Positions 9,986-19,410 of a stretch of 34,094 nucleotides of DNA are shown piece by piece. Source of the stretch: Bacteriovorax stolpii (lineage in GTDB: Bacteria; Bdellovibrionota; Bacteriovoracia; Bacteriovoracales; Bacteriovoracaceae); the NCBI GenBank assembly GCA_945885655.1, contig CAMCZE010000003.1:1-34094 (forward strand), in the 5' to 3' direction. How positions within the stretch are numbered: position 1 is the first letter of the stretch; every line of letters begins with the position of its first letter. The position numbers and the translations under genes are program-made. The notes below the pieces were generated by a model that worked only from the letters and a program-made list of their open reading frames with translations, did not search any database and was not told where the DNA came from.

Positions 9986-10025
9986 TTGAATGGAGCTACT
10001 ACTCCATTTAAAATAAGAGAGCATT
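9986..10025 (+). promoter_or_regulatory. Candidate dksA promoter with a palindrome in the spacer
   Basis: TTGAAT (9986-9991), 17-nt spacer, TAAAAT (-10); spacer holds AATGGAG-N6-CTCCATT. Confidence 0.45.
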
Positions 10026-10054
10026 GAAAGTATCCCTAAAGAGGAGGACCTCCC

Positions 10055-10426
10055 GTGGACAAGAAAAAGATTGAGACTTATAAGCAGATGCTTCTTCGTC
10101 ATCGTCAGCAAATTTTAAACATTGGACTTCTTAACAAGTCCGAGGATCTATATGTTTCCGAGGAGGATCTCTCGGATGAAACTGATTTAGCGACCTCATT
10201 GGTTCAACAGCAAATCAACTGCACGATTCGTGACCGCGAATTCCTAAAGCTTAAACGCATCGATGCGGCCATCGATCGAGTTAACGAAGGCACCTATGGA
10301 CATTGTGAAGAATGCGATGAAGAAATTGCTCAAAAGCGCCTTGAAAACCAGCCATGGGCGGAACTTTGCATTCAGCATGCTGAAGAAAAAGAGCGTGAAG
10401 AAGCTCAAATCTTTCGTCAAGCCTAA
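10055..10426 (+). CDS. dksA: DksA/TraR-family RNA polymerase-binding transcription factor (GTG start)
   Basis: DETDLA (DxxDxA tip motif); CEEC...LCIQH zinc-finger-like; strong SD GAGGAGG about 8 nt upstream of GTG. Confidence 0.85.
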   Translation: MDKKKIETYKQMLLRHRQQILNIGLLNKSEDLYVSEEDLSDETDLATSLVQQQINCTIRDREFLKLKRIDAAIDRVNEGTYGHCEECDEEIAQKRLENQPWAELCIQHAEEKEREEAQIFRQA

Positions 10427-10449
10427 CCCAAACTAAACAGTATTTACTT

Positions 10450-10472
10450 AGGGCTCTTTCGGGGGCCCTTTG
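10450..10472 (+). terminator. Hairpin downstream of the dksA-like gene
   Basis: AGGGCTC-TTTCGG-GGGCCCT (one G.T pair) followed by a short T-containing tail. Confidence 0.5.
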
Positions 10473-10562
10473 TCATAGTGACCAAACTTTCAACAGTTCT
10501 CAGAATTTCGACACCTTACCTCCCCCTCACGACCTAGATTTCATCCACTTAGAAACCTTTCA

Positions 10563-10580
10563 TTGGCAAGAGACTTGCTT
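10563..10580 (+). promoter_or_regulatory. Sigma-54 (-24/-12) promoter upstream of the subtilase
   Basis: TTGGCAAGAGACTTGCTT: GG-N10-GC spacing, 1 mismatch to TGGCACGN4TTGCW. Confidence 0.6.
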
Positions 10581-10643
10581 CATAGAATGTAAGGAAATGC
10601 AGGGCCCGTGCTCTTCATTCTTAACTGTGGTAAGGATAAGATA

Positions 10644-11693
10644 ATGAAAAAAGCTGCTCAAATTCTTCTTACACTTACATTGGGCCTAAACCTTTCATTG
10701 GGTTTTGCTGCTCCATTGGCCCCACCTTCATTAGCTTATGCAGCAGATCTTCTTCTTTCCCGTTTTGCTAGCTGGGGTATTGACCCGGACAAACACCTTG
10801 CAAGTATCAACCTTAAAGATTCATGGACTAAGTTCAGAAAAAATAAAGATGTGATTGTTGCTGTTATCGATACTGGTATCCAGGGTGACCATACATTTTT
10901 GGCCAATAACCTTCATGTTATGAGTGGTTCAAAATCAAATTCAAACTATGGTGTGGATTTCTCAAATCCTTCTAAAGTAACAAATTCTCCATATGACCAA
11001 CATGGGCATGGGACTCACGTTTCTGGTATCATTAAATCAATCTTCCCTGAAGTTAAAATCCTTGCTCTTAAATATTACAATCCTAAAGCTTCTGGTCAGG
11101 CGAACCTAGATGCTACGATCAAAGCTTTAAAATATGCTGTTGAAAATAATGTTGATGTTATTAACTACTCAGGTGGCGGTCCAGAAGCTTCAGTTGAAGA
11201 ACTAAGAGTTCTTAAAGCAGCTGAAAAAAAAGGTATCCTTGTAATCGCAGCTGCTGGTAACGAGAGATCAAATATTGATGACAAACGTCACGCTTATTAC
11301 CCAGCATCTTACGGTCTTTCCAACATCATCACTGTTGGTGCTCATGATGATGCTTTAAATATCATCCCCTCTTCTAATTTCGGTAAAAACTCTGTTGAAA
11401 TCGCAGCTCCAGGCCACCGGATTCGCTCAGCGATTCCAGGTAATGGTGCCGCTTATATGACAGGAACAAGCCAAGCGACAGCTTTTGTAACTGGTGTTGC
11501 TGCTCTGATTAAATCAAAGTACCCGAATATGAAATTTGACCAAGTTAAAAACATCATCTTAAGTTCTTCTCTTAAAGTTAAAAATTTTGAAGGCAGGATT
11601 CTTGGTGCTGGCAAACTTGATGCTGGTCGCGCCATTGAACTTGCTGACAGTGTTAATCAAAAACTTACATCTCCAGCTGTAGCTAACCGTTAA
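10644..11693 (+). CDS. Subtilisin-like (S8) secreted serine protease (ORF opens at 10608; MKKAAQ start at 10644 preferred)
   Basis: Signal peptide; VIDTGIQGDH (Asp), HGHGTHVSG (His), GTSQAT (Ser), AAGNE. Confidence 0.93.
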   Translation: MKKAAQILLTLTLGLNLSLGFAAPLAPPSLAYAADLLLSRFASWGIDPDKHLASINLKDSWTKFRKNKDVIVAVIDTGIQGDHTFLANNLHVMSGSKSNSNYGVDFSNPSKVTNSPYDQHGHGTHVSGIIKSIFPEVKILALKYYNPKASGQANLDATIKALKYAVENNVDVINYSGGGPEASVEELRVLKAAEKKGILVIAAAGNERSNIDDKRHAYYPASYGLSNIITVGAHDDALNIIPSSNFGKNSVEIAAPGHRIRSAIPGNGAAYMTGTSQATAFVTGVAALIKSKYPNMKFDQVKNIILSSSLKVKNFEGRILGAGKLDAGRAIELADSVNQKLTSPAVANR

Positions 11694-11714
11694 TATTTCC
11701 TCTACAATGAACAG

Positions 11715-13256
11715 ATGAAATCTTTTGTGCTCCCACATCTCACAACATTTATAGCAGGGGCCTTATACGCCTTGGCCTATCCCTCAGAATTTGGTGAAGG
11801 TTGGTTTCCCCTTCTTTTTATCGCTCTTCCTCTTTTTTTGTGGCGTCTTGAAGAGGCTCCCTTCAAAAGAAGTTTAGGCCTTATCTTCTTTTATAACTTA
11901 GGTCTGGGTACTGTTGGTTATTATTGGATACCCCACACACTGAGAGAATTTGGACAACTTCCTTATATCATCTCCGTCGTTCTTGGGATCGCTTTTGCTC
12001 TTATTTTGCAACCTCATTGGTGGTTATATGCTCTTTTTAAAAGGAAACGACCCGATCTTAAATGGTTCTCTGAATCTGGCATTCTCCTCACCGCCATTTG
12101 CATGACCTTGCTTGAACGTTACTTTCCACAACAGTTTCCTTCTTATGTGGGAAGTCCATGGCTCCACCTTGCACCTTATTTAGGTCTGACTCCATGGTTT
12201 GGAGTGGTGGCATTTAGTTTTATGACTTTCTGGGTTTCATTAGAAGTTGTGGCCCAATTAAAACTCAAAAAACTTCGAATTCAAGTCTGGGTTGTTCTTG
12301 CTGGTTTTGTTATCTTAAACGCTGCCTCCCCCTTAAAAATGTCCTATGGAGATAAAAAATTATCAGTACGAGTGGTTCAACCCAATATAGGGAATTTTAT
12401 TAAAATTTCCTCTGAACAAGGGGATGCGGCAGCATTTCAACAGATCAGCGATAGGTATTACGGTCTATCAACAACTCTAAATAATTTCAAACCAGAACTT
12501 ATTGTCTGGCCTGAAACAGCTTATCCAAATTCTTTTTATGGAACTGATACACAGCTTGAGAGTGTCTTCACACGCATCATGCAAGACACCGGATCAGAGA
12601 TGCTCATTGGTGGTTATGAAATGGATATCACCAAAGGGCCTGGAGATTTTATTGAATCTGTTTTTAATTCTTCGATTTTTATGAGTGATGGCCAATATAA
12701 AACGGCCTATCATAAAAATATCCTCATCCCATTTGGGGAAACTCTCCCTTTTGGTCCGTTCAATCGCCAAGTGATTTCCATTGTGCCGGCCATTTCTCTA
12801 TTTGCACGAGGAGATAGTATTCCTTTGATGCAAACCAGAGATCAGTATCGTTTTGTTACCCCTATTTGTTATGAAATTCTTGAATCAAACTACATGCGAA
12901 GTTTACTAAACCGTCATGGAAAAAATCAATTTATCGTCAACCACACCAATGATTCTTGGTATGGTGATACGGCCGAACCTCTTCAACATTTATTTTTATC
13001 CAAATGGCGCGCTTTAGAATTTTTATTACCGATCGTTAGAAGTACTAATACCGGAATCACTTCTATTATTTACCCTGATGGTTCTGAGTCACCCAGACTT
13101 CCCATCGGAGCTGAAGACATTTTAGATGTTGAGATGCCACTCAGTTCAGGGGAAGAGACAAAGTATCAGCAGTGGGGAGTTCTACCCACACTACTGATGA
13201 TGTTCATTTTTCTTTTAACTAGCTTATGGCGAGAGAAGAAGAAAATCCGGCCTTAA
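11715..13256 (+). CDS. lnt: Apolipoprotein N-acyltransferase
   Basis: Multiple N-terminal TM segments; LIVWPETAYP, IPFGETLPFG, TPICYEIL, NHTNDSWYG. Confidence 0.93.
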   Translation: MKSFVLPHLTTFIAGALYALAYPSEFGEGWFPLLFIALPLFLWRLEEAPFKRSLGLIFFYNLGLGTVGYYWIPHTLREFGQLPYIISVVLGIAFALILQPHWWLYALFKRKRPDLKWFSESGILLTAICMTLLERYFPQQFPSYVGSPWLHLAPYLGLTPWFGVVAFSFMTFWVSLEVVAQLKLKKLRIQVWVVLAGFVILNAASPLKMSYGDKKLSVRVVQPNIGNFIKISSEQGDAAAFQQISDRYYGLSTTLNNFKPELIVWPETAYPNSFYGTDTQLESVFTRIMQDTGSEMLIGGYEMDITKGPGDFIESVFNSSIFMSDGQYKTAYHKNILIPFGETLPFGPFNRQVISIVPAISLFARGDSIPLMQTRDQYRFVTPICYEILESNYMRSLLNRHGKNQFIVNHTNDSWYGDTAEPLQHLFLSKWRALEFLLPIVRSTNTGITSIIYPDGSESPRLPIGAEDILDVEMPLSSGEETKYQQWGVLPTLLMMFIFLLTSLWREKKKIRP

Positions 13257-14211
13257 ATAAATCATGGAGTCTTAAAACCCCTAGAAATTCTTCACCTAAA
13301 ATAATAGGCACTACCGAAACTTGTTTCTGTGGTGTCTCCATCGCTTTAAGGGCCTCAAATGCCAGGATATTGGGAGCAAAAGAAAGAGGTTTTGCTGTCA
13401 TGTGATCTTTGACAAGAGAATTTATGGCATCTTTACTCTTAGCAAAAGCTCGACGGATATCACCTTCAACCAAAATACCTTTTAGTTTTTTACCATCAAC
13501 TACAGCACACATACCCACTGGTTTTTGAGTCATGGCAAGAATTGCTTCTTGAAGAGTTGAATTCTCATCCACAGAAGGGCAATCATTTTTACTGATCATA
13601 AGTCTTTCAACTGTTAGTGAAAGTGATTTGCCTAGAAGTCCCGCTGGATGATTAACTGCAAATTTTTCTTTCGAAACACCTAAAACGTTTTCATAAAGTA
13701 CTGCCATGGCATCACCCAAAGCGAGAGCGACTGTTGTACTCGTTGTTGGTGCTAAATCGTTAATACAGGCCTCTTTTTCAACCGATGCATCTAAAACAAT
13801 TCCTGATTTTTGAGCAATTGGAGAATTGGTATTACCTACTAACGCGATGACTCTTTCTTTTGGTACAGAAACATAAGGAAGCATGGCCAGAAGTTCTTCT
13901 GTAGTGCCTGACTTACTTATTAACACGATGGCATCAAACTTCGTCACTCGTCCTAAATCTCCGTGCATGGCCTCGGTTGGATGAAGAAAAAACGAAGGTA
14001 AACCAAGAGAGGAAAATGTTGACGCAATTTTCTGAGAGATAAGACCTGATTTTCCCACTCCTGAGATTATCAAACTTCCGCCCGTATGGGCGAGGATTTC
14101 AAAAAGAGTAACAAGCTTTTCGGCTTCTTTGGCCTCAAAACGGGAAGCCGTTCGTTTCAAAGCTTCAGCTTCAGTGATTAATACTTGGGTAAAGAGGTTT
14201 TTATGATCCAT
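13219..14211 (-). CDS. kdsD: Arabinose-5-phosphate isomerase KdsD/KpsF family (SIS + CBS domains); ATG at 14211 preferred over TTG at 14223
   Basis: ISGVGKSGLISQKIASTFSSLGLPSFFLHPTEAMHGDLG SIS domain; tandem CBS domains; SD before MDHKNL. Confidence 0.9.
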   Translation of the reverse strand: MDHKNLFTQVLITEAEALKRTASRFEAKEAEKLVTLFEILAHTGGSLIISGVGKSGLISQKIASTFSSLGLPSFFLHPTEAMHGDLGRVTKFDAIVLISKSGTTEELLAMLPYVSVPKERVIALVGNTNSPIAQKSGIVLDASVEKEACINDLAPTTSTTVALALGDAMAVLYENVLGVSKEKFAVNHPAGLLGKSLSLTVERLMISKNDCPSVDENSTLQEAILAMTQKPVGMCAVVDGKKLKGILVEGDIRRAFAKSKDAINSLVKDHMTAKPLSFAPNILAFEALKAMETPQKQVSVVPIILGEEFLGVLRLHDLFKAGFSSSLAIS

Positions 14212-14262
14212 AGGCCCTTCCAATGATTTCTTTTTATTTGAATCATTGATAACATAAAAGTC

Positions 14263-14784
14263 ATGAAATTTTATCCTTTAATTATTATGACGCTCTTTCT
14301 TGGCAGCTGTGCGAACTACGAAAAATTCCGCCAAATCACTGAAGAACTAGAGATCCCAACAAAAATATATAAAGCCGATTATAACCAGACATGGCAGGCC
14401 GTGATCCAGGTTATGAGAAAATATGATATTGCACAACAAAACCAAGAAGCTGGTTTTATTAAAACCCGCTGGATGGATAATACCCTGGAAGTAAATTTTG
14501 CTGATTCTTTTGGCTCATCAGATGCTGTAAAGGCCGCAAAATACAAACTTGTGGTAAACGTTGTTAAGGGGTTTAGGGCATCACGAGAAGTGACAAAAGT
14601 GACCGTCTATAAACGCCAGCTCATGGAACAAGACTTCCTTCAAGGTTGGAAAGAAGTACCAACGGATTCGATCATTGAAAAAACTCTACTCTACCGCATA
14701 GAAAGACTTATTGCCACCGACAACCGCCTAAAAGATATTGATAAGGCCCGTGAAAAAGAACAACTTGAGGGGAGTGGTCTTTAG
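14263..14784 (+). CDS. Putative lipoprotein of unknown function
   Basis: MKFYPLIIMTLFLGSC lipobox; no other family recognised. Confidence 0.7.
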   Translation: MKFYPLIIMTLFLGSCANYEKFRQITEELEIPTKIYKADYNQTWQAVIQVMRKYDIAQQNQEAGFIKTRWMDNTLEVNFADSFGSSDAVKAAKYKLVVNVVKGFRASREVTKVTVYKRQLMEQDFLQGWKEVPTDSIIEKTLLYRIERLIATDNRLKDIDKAREKEQLEGSGL

Positions 14785-15554
14785 ATCTTCTTAGACGATA
14801 ACTGAGCAAGGTTAGACCAAAATTTTCTTCTCTGTTCTGCTGAGTTAGGTGAAATTTTACCCGTAATTTTTTCCAAAGAATAATCTAGGTCTTCAACCAA
14901 ATCTGCATACTTTGCTTTCTGAATCAGTTTTGCAAGAGGTTTTGTGGCCTTCTCAAAACGTACATCCCCTACCGTTCGGATAATACTTCTTACGATGGAT
15001 GTTCGCTTACGTTGACCTGCCTCACCACTGTAATTAGATTTATCATACATCATGCTCCAGACTTGAGGGGCCAGGGGTTTGATTTGTAATTGAGAAATGT
15101 TATCGAGGGCCTGAACCCTGACTATTAGTGAGGGGTCTTTTAACGCTTTAGCGTAGACTGCGTGATACTCATGTTGTTTTAAACCTAAAAGAGCTTTGAG
15201 TGAAGCCACTCTCATCATCCAATGAGGATGGTCAGCAAATTTGGAGATAAAAGGAGCTGCCTTTTTGCCCATGACTTGTCCCATTAACATGGTGGCCTGC
15301 CAACGATTTTGCTCGGGGTACTTAGCTTCTTTCATAACCTTAATCAGAATGGGCACTGCTTTATGTTGATGTTTGAGCGTATTTCGTTTGAGCATGGCCG
15401 AAAGCCCAGGAGTCTTTGCATCCATTTCAAACATTTTTTCTAAACGTTCTAGGCTTACAAGATCTTCTTTTACCACAGATTTTGAAGTTGTTATTGGAGC
15501 CGCTAAAGCAGATCCTGATAAAGTCAAAACTAAAACACTCATGTAAAGCTTCAT
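14781..15554 (-). CDS. Exported HEAT-repeat-like protein
   Basis: Signal peptide MKLYMSVLVLTLSGSALA; repeated helical units (MRVASLKALLGL, VRVQALDNISQL). Confidence 0.65.
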   Translation of the reverse strand: MKLYMSVLVLTLSGSALAAPITTSKSVVKEDLVSLERLEKMFEMDAKTPGLSAMLKRNTLKHQHKAVPILIKVMKEAKYPEQNRWQATMLMGQVMGKKAAPFISKFADHPHWMMRVASLKALLGLKQHEYHAVYAKALKDPSLIVRVQALDNISQLQIKPLAPQVWSMMYDKSNYSGEAGQRKRTSIVRSIIRTVGDVRFEKATKPLAKLIQKAKYADLVEDLDYSLEKITGKISPNSAEQRRKFWSNLAQLSSKKI

Positions 15555-15556
15555 GC

Positions 15557-16501
15557 TTACCCCAACATTTTTTCAAATTCCGAAAGAAGATCTTCAGGAG
15601 TCTTTTCTGATTTTGATTTAGTTTCTTCTGTATTTTCTGAAGTGGCCACAATCTCGGCTTCAGGTTCTTGAGCTGGGGACGGCTCTTCCACAGGTGCCCT
15701 CGCCTCGATCTCTTCTGGAGCGCTCAACATATCCTCTAGTGCCCTATTCTCTTCTAAGTTAGGAGCTACAGGCTGACCCAGATCCGCTAAAATATCAGAA
15801 ACATCCGCTGCTTGAGGTGTCGGTAATGATCCACCTTGTGCTGCTAGTGAACGTTTCAGTTGTTCATTTTCTTGCTGAAGACGTTTTAAATTTGCCAGAT
15901 CATCTGCGATGATTTCAAATTCTTTTAAACGGTCTTTAAGATCATCACGCTCTTTACTGAGCATGCTGAGTTCATTTTTAAGACCCTCATCACCACCGGC
16001 ACCATTTCGAGACTGAGCAAGCAAAGCTTCCAGTTCTTTTATCTTGGCCTCTAACGTGGCTATGGTATTTAAATGCTGACTGTTTTTACTTTCAAATTCA
16101 CGTTGTGCATTTTGAAGTGTGGCCATTTGCGATTCAAGAACAGAGATATGTGCTTTCTTTTGATTCAATTCTTCCATCAGTGCTGTGGAGGGTGCTCCAC
16201 TCATGGCCATGTTATCTCCCCCCATCAAATGACCAAGAGGCATAACTGAAGGAATACCATTAACCTCTAGGCCACCACCACGAAATAGAGATGATTTTAA
16301 CGAGGTTGAGTTTTGAATAATTGAATCGAGATAACTTTTAACAACGTTGGCCGGTATGGCGTGTTTTAAATTGTGATATTTTCTGCGATTTGAATACCAT
16401 AACCAGAGAAAAAGTGTACAAATGATAATTAAAAATCCGAACTGAATCGTAAGAATTTCTAACCCAAATTTATCTACATTATTAATTAAAGAATCGAACA
16501 C
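15557..16501 (-). CDS. Membrane-anchored coiled-coil protein of unknown function
   Basis: Single N-terminal TM (TIQFGFLIIICTLFLWLWY), long coiled coil, acidic C-terminus. Confidence 0.75.
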   Translation of the reverse strand: MFDSLINNVDKFGLEILTIQFGFLIIICTLFLWLWYSNRRKYHNLKHAIPANVVKSYLDSIIQNSTSLKSSLFRGGGLEVNGIPSVMPLGHLMGGDNMAMSGAPSTALMEELNQKKAHISVLESQMATLQNAQREFESKNSQHLNTIATLEAKIKELEALLAQSRNGAGGDEGLKNELSMLSKERDDLKDRLKEFEIIADDLANLKRLQQENEQLKRSLAAQGGSLPTPQAADVSDILADLGQPVAPNLEENRALEDMLSAPEEIEARAPVEEPSPAQEPEAEIVATSENTEETKSKSEKTPEDLLSEFEKMLG

Positions 16502-16554
16502 AACCCCTCCATGGATATGAGTTCCGAAGGCTACTAAAAAGCTACCTTCAGTTC

Positions 16555-16583
16555 ATTATCTAACCCATGGGAATTCTTGTCAA
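16555..16583 (-). promoter_or_regulatory. Sigma70 promoter of the coiled-coil gene
   Basis: Minus strand TTGACA (perfect), 17-nt spacer, GATAAT (5/6). Confidence 0.7.
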
Positions 16584-16596
16584 AGCAAAGCTAACT

Positions 16597-17433
16597 TTAC
16601 CTATTAAGTATCTTCTTAAGTGAAGAGTAGAGGGTGGGATCCGCGGTTAAAATAGAAGAGCAAAACGCATGATAGGTACCACCTTGCATATCAGATATTT
16701 TGACTCCAGCTTCTTGACAGATAAGTCCTGCAGCTGCGACATCCCATGGTTTTAAATTATATTCCCAATAGGCATCCAACATTCCGGCCGCAACATAACT
16801 CATCTCAAGAGCAGCACTTCCAAATCTTCTCATGGCCCTGACTTCAGGAAAGCTTTTTAGTAAGTCTTTTTCTACTCGTTTACTTGAAAGATTGGCCGAC
16901 AGAAGAGCTTCTTTAAAAATCTTCTTTTTGCCATTCACCTTTAAACGAACTTTGACTTTTTTATCACCTATCAAGCGAACAAGGTAAGCACCCTTGCCTT
17001 TAACGGCATAAAAGAGCTCGCAGCTCACGGGATTATAAACCACACCCACCAGGGTCTCACTTCCCTTGTTCATGGCAAGGCTCACACAAAAGAAAGGAAC
17101 CTTATTAAAAAAATTATTTGTTCCATCCAAGGGATCGATTAACCAAAGATACTGATCATCTTTAACACCTAAAAGTTTTAGCTCTTTAGCAAAAGCATCT
17201 TCTTCAGAAAGAATGAAATGATCAGGGTAAGACTGCTTAATTTTTTTCATCACGTGGGCTTCTGAAAGGATATCCGCTTCAGTGGCAAGCCCTTGGCTAC
17301 CCTTATCTAAAATTTTGAGTGGAGTCTTATAGGACTTAATCAGATGAGAATTGAGAATGTCACCACACTCAAAAGCCCATTCAATCATTTGTTCTAAAAC
17401 TTTATTAAGGGATATGGTCTTCGTCTTTTTCAT
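16597..17433 (-). CDS. Inositol monophosphatase family protein
   Basis: LWLIDPLDGTNNFFNKVPFFCVSLAM and KPWDVAAAGLICQEAG. Confidence 0.9.
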   Translation of the reverse strand: MKKTKTISLNKVLEQMIEWAFECGDILNSHLIKSYKTPLKILDKGSQGLATEADILSEAHVMKKIKQSYPDHFILSEEDAFAKELKLLGVKDDQYLWLIDPLDGTNNFFNKVPFFCVSLAMNKGSETLVGVVYNPVSCELFYAVKGKGAYLVRLIGDKKVKVRLKVNGKKKIFKEALLSANLSSKRVEKDLLKSFPEVRAMRRFGSAALEMSYVAAGMLDAYWEYNLKPWDVAAAGLICQEAGVKISDMQGGTYHAFCSSILTADPTLYSSLKKILNR

Positions 17434-17620
17434 CTATCATTTGCTCTAAGGTTTGAACTTCTTCTTCCGTTATCTTCTCAACGGGTACAGTATAAGATTC
17501 ATTCAACCATTGCCCTAAGTCAATAAGCCGACACTTTTCACAACAAAAAGGACGAAACTCTGAAGAATAGTAGTTAAACTTTTTTTTACAACGAGGACAT
17601 GTAACTTCAAGATTTTTCAT
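17405..17620 (-). CDS. yacG: DNA gyrase inhibitor YacG-like zinc protein
   Basis: CPRCKKKFNYYSSEFRPFCCEKCRLIDLGQWLNESYTVP. Confidence 0.9.
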   Translation of the reverse strand: MKNLEVTCPRCKKKFNYYSSEFRPFCCEKCRLIDLGQWLNESYTVPVEKITEEEVQTLEQMIDEKDEDHIP

Positions 17621-18417
17621 GGATAAACTGTGCTTATTAATTTTTTAAAGAGATTTAAAACATTTTGTTCTCGTTTTAACTCATGATCATCGACTCGATC
17701 AATTAAAAAAGGACCTCTAACACTATTAGACCCAAATATCATATCGGCTTTGTATACTTGGAGCAAAGTGGACTCAGTCTCAGTGACTTCTTCAAAAAAC
17801 TCTGAACTGGCCTCTAATATTTTTTTTCTCATCACGCCTTCAAGAACATGGGGACCCAAAGGTGCAGTATAAAGTTTTTTATTCCTAACAATAAAGATAT
17901 TGGCCACCGATGATTCTAGAACTGTATCCATACCTGATAAAAAAAGAAGATCATCATCTCCTTCTTTTAGGTACATCTTTTGTAACAAGATGTTTTCGAG
18001 GTAATTTCCAGACTTTAAAAAACTTGGCCACCAGTAAGGTCGACTCGGTGCCGGACATGTACGCAGCTTAAAACTTTGTTCACTAAATGTTAAAGGATCA
18101 ATCAAAGATGAATGCACATGAATCTTAAGATCAGAAACAGAGATGAGGCGGCCACGACTTAATCCCCTACTTCCTTCCAAATATACCGTGAGACGAATAA
18201 TCTTATTTCCACTCTCATTCTCAAGTCGTACTTCGATGAGATTTTTGAAAAGAATTGACCATTCCTGACTTTCATTAAAAGGTCCATAGAGATATTCTAT
18301 CCCACGTCTCAGTCGGTCAAAATGCTCATCCCAATCACAAAGAAGATTATCTTTCATCCTCATTGTTGTGAAAATCGATTCACCGTAGAGAAAAGCACGA
18401 TTTAGAGATTCAGTCAT
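17617..18417 (-). CDS. PLP-dependent class IV aminotransferase (IlvE/PabC superfamily)
   Basis: FLYGESIFTTMR; FLKSGNYLENILLQKM (candidate PLP Lys); VLESSVANIFIVRNKKLYTAPL. Confidence 0.85.
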   Translation of the reverse strand: MTESLNRAFLYGESIFTTMRMKDNLLCDWDEHFDRLRRGIEYLYGPFNESQEWSILFKNLIEVRLENESGNKIIRLTVYLEGSRGLSRGRLISVSDLKIHVHSSLIDPLTFSEQSFKLRTCPAPSRPYWWPSFLKSGNYLENILLQKMYLKEGDDDLLFLSGMDTVLESSVANIFIVRNKKLYTAPLGPHVLEGVMRKKILEASSEFFEEVTETESTLLQVYKADMIFGSNSVRGPFLIDRVDDHELKREQNVLNLFKKLISTVYP

Positions 18418-18480
18418 ATTGGCCAGCTCCGAGTGATCATGATAGCGTTGATCAGGAGTTTCAAACCAGTACTATTTATG

Positions 18481-19410
18481 ATGCAGCTAACAATCATTGG
18501 CTTCGGCAATCAGGCTCGCGCCTGGGCACAAAACTTAAAAGATTCTGGCTTTCCCTTAAGAGTTGCTCTGAGGGCAGGCAGTTCATCATTTCAAAAAGCT
18601 CGAGAGATGGGTTTTGAAGTCGTTGAGATTGGGCATGCTGATTTTTATCAAGGGGAGGCTTTCGCTCTTTTAACTCCGGATGATTCCCACCATACTTTTT
18701 TAGAAGAGTTTGCAACAAAACTTAACCCACAAAGTATTATTCTATATGCTCACGGTTTTTCATTAGGAAAAGATGAGTTTGAAAAAACATATCCAAAACT
18801 CAGGCATATACTTTTTGCTCCTAAATCCATCGGGTCAGAACTTCGACGTCAATATGAGCTCAAAGGTAAATTGGGTGCCGTGTATTCATTAGAACATCTC
18901 AGTGATCACAAAAAAGAAGTTGAAGACTGGTTGTTTGAATTGGCCAGAAGTCTAGGCATTAACCTTGGGCCATATAAAACAAGTTTTAAAAAAGAGACAC
19001 AAGCCGATCTTTATTCAGAACAGGGGCTTCTTTGCTCCATCGTCCCCTATACCGCTGGGGAAATGTTCAAACATCTAGTGGAAGCGGGGGTGGAGCCAGA
19101 ACTTGCTTATTTTGAATGTTGGCACGAACTTAAACTCATTGTGAATGCGATGGTTGATAAAGGACCTGAGGGTTTTTATGACCTCATTAGTCCTAATGCT
19201 TTGATTGGTTCAGAAAAAGGTTTTAAAAGGCTTTTTAATGATGATTTTAAACAACGTTTAAAAAGTCTTCTTACTGAAATTCAAAATGGCTCCTTTGATC
19301 AAGAAATCGAAACAGTGGATATTCCTGAACTTCGTCATCGAATAAAATCTCGTTGGGCAGCCTCTCCATTAATGAAAACCTTTAATCAAATCAATGTGGA
19401 TAAAACATGA
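18481..19410 (+). CDS. Divergent ketol-acid reductoisomerase (IlvC)-family protein; possible ketopantoate reductase
   Basis: MQLTIIGFGNQARAWAQNLKDSG; LRAGSSSFQKAREMGFEV; ETQADLYSEQ; PELAYFECWHELKLIVNAM. ORF opens at 18433, but homology begins at 18478/18481. Confidence 0.85.
   Translation: MQLTIIGFGNQARAWAQNLKDSGFPLRVALRAGSSSFQKAREMGFEVVEIGHADFYQGEAFALLTPDDSHHTFLEEFATKLNPQSIILYAHGFSLGKDEFEKTYPKLRHILFAPKSIGSELRRQYELKGKLGAVYSLEHLSDHKKEVEDWLFELARSLGINLGPYKTSFKKETQADLYSEQGLLCSIVPYTAGEMFKHLVEAGVEPELAYFECWHELKLIVNAMVDKGPEGFYDLISPNALIGSEKGFKRLFNDDFKQRLKSLLTEIQNGSFDQEIETVDIPELRHRIKSRWAASPLMKTFNQINVDKT

Noticed and set aside
11694-11715. Leaderless promoter for lnt (TACAAT 6 nt before ATG)
   Set aside because: -10 is good but no acceptable -35 at 16-18 nt; read-through from the subtilase is as likely.
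13219-13256. Convergent lnt/kdsD 3' overlap
   Set aside because: Short tail-to-tail overlap, common in compact genomes.
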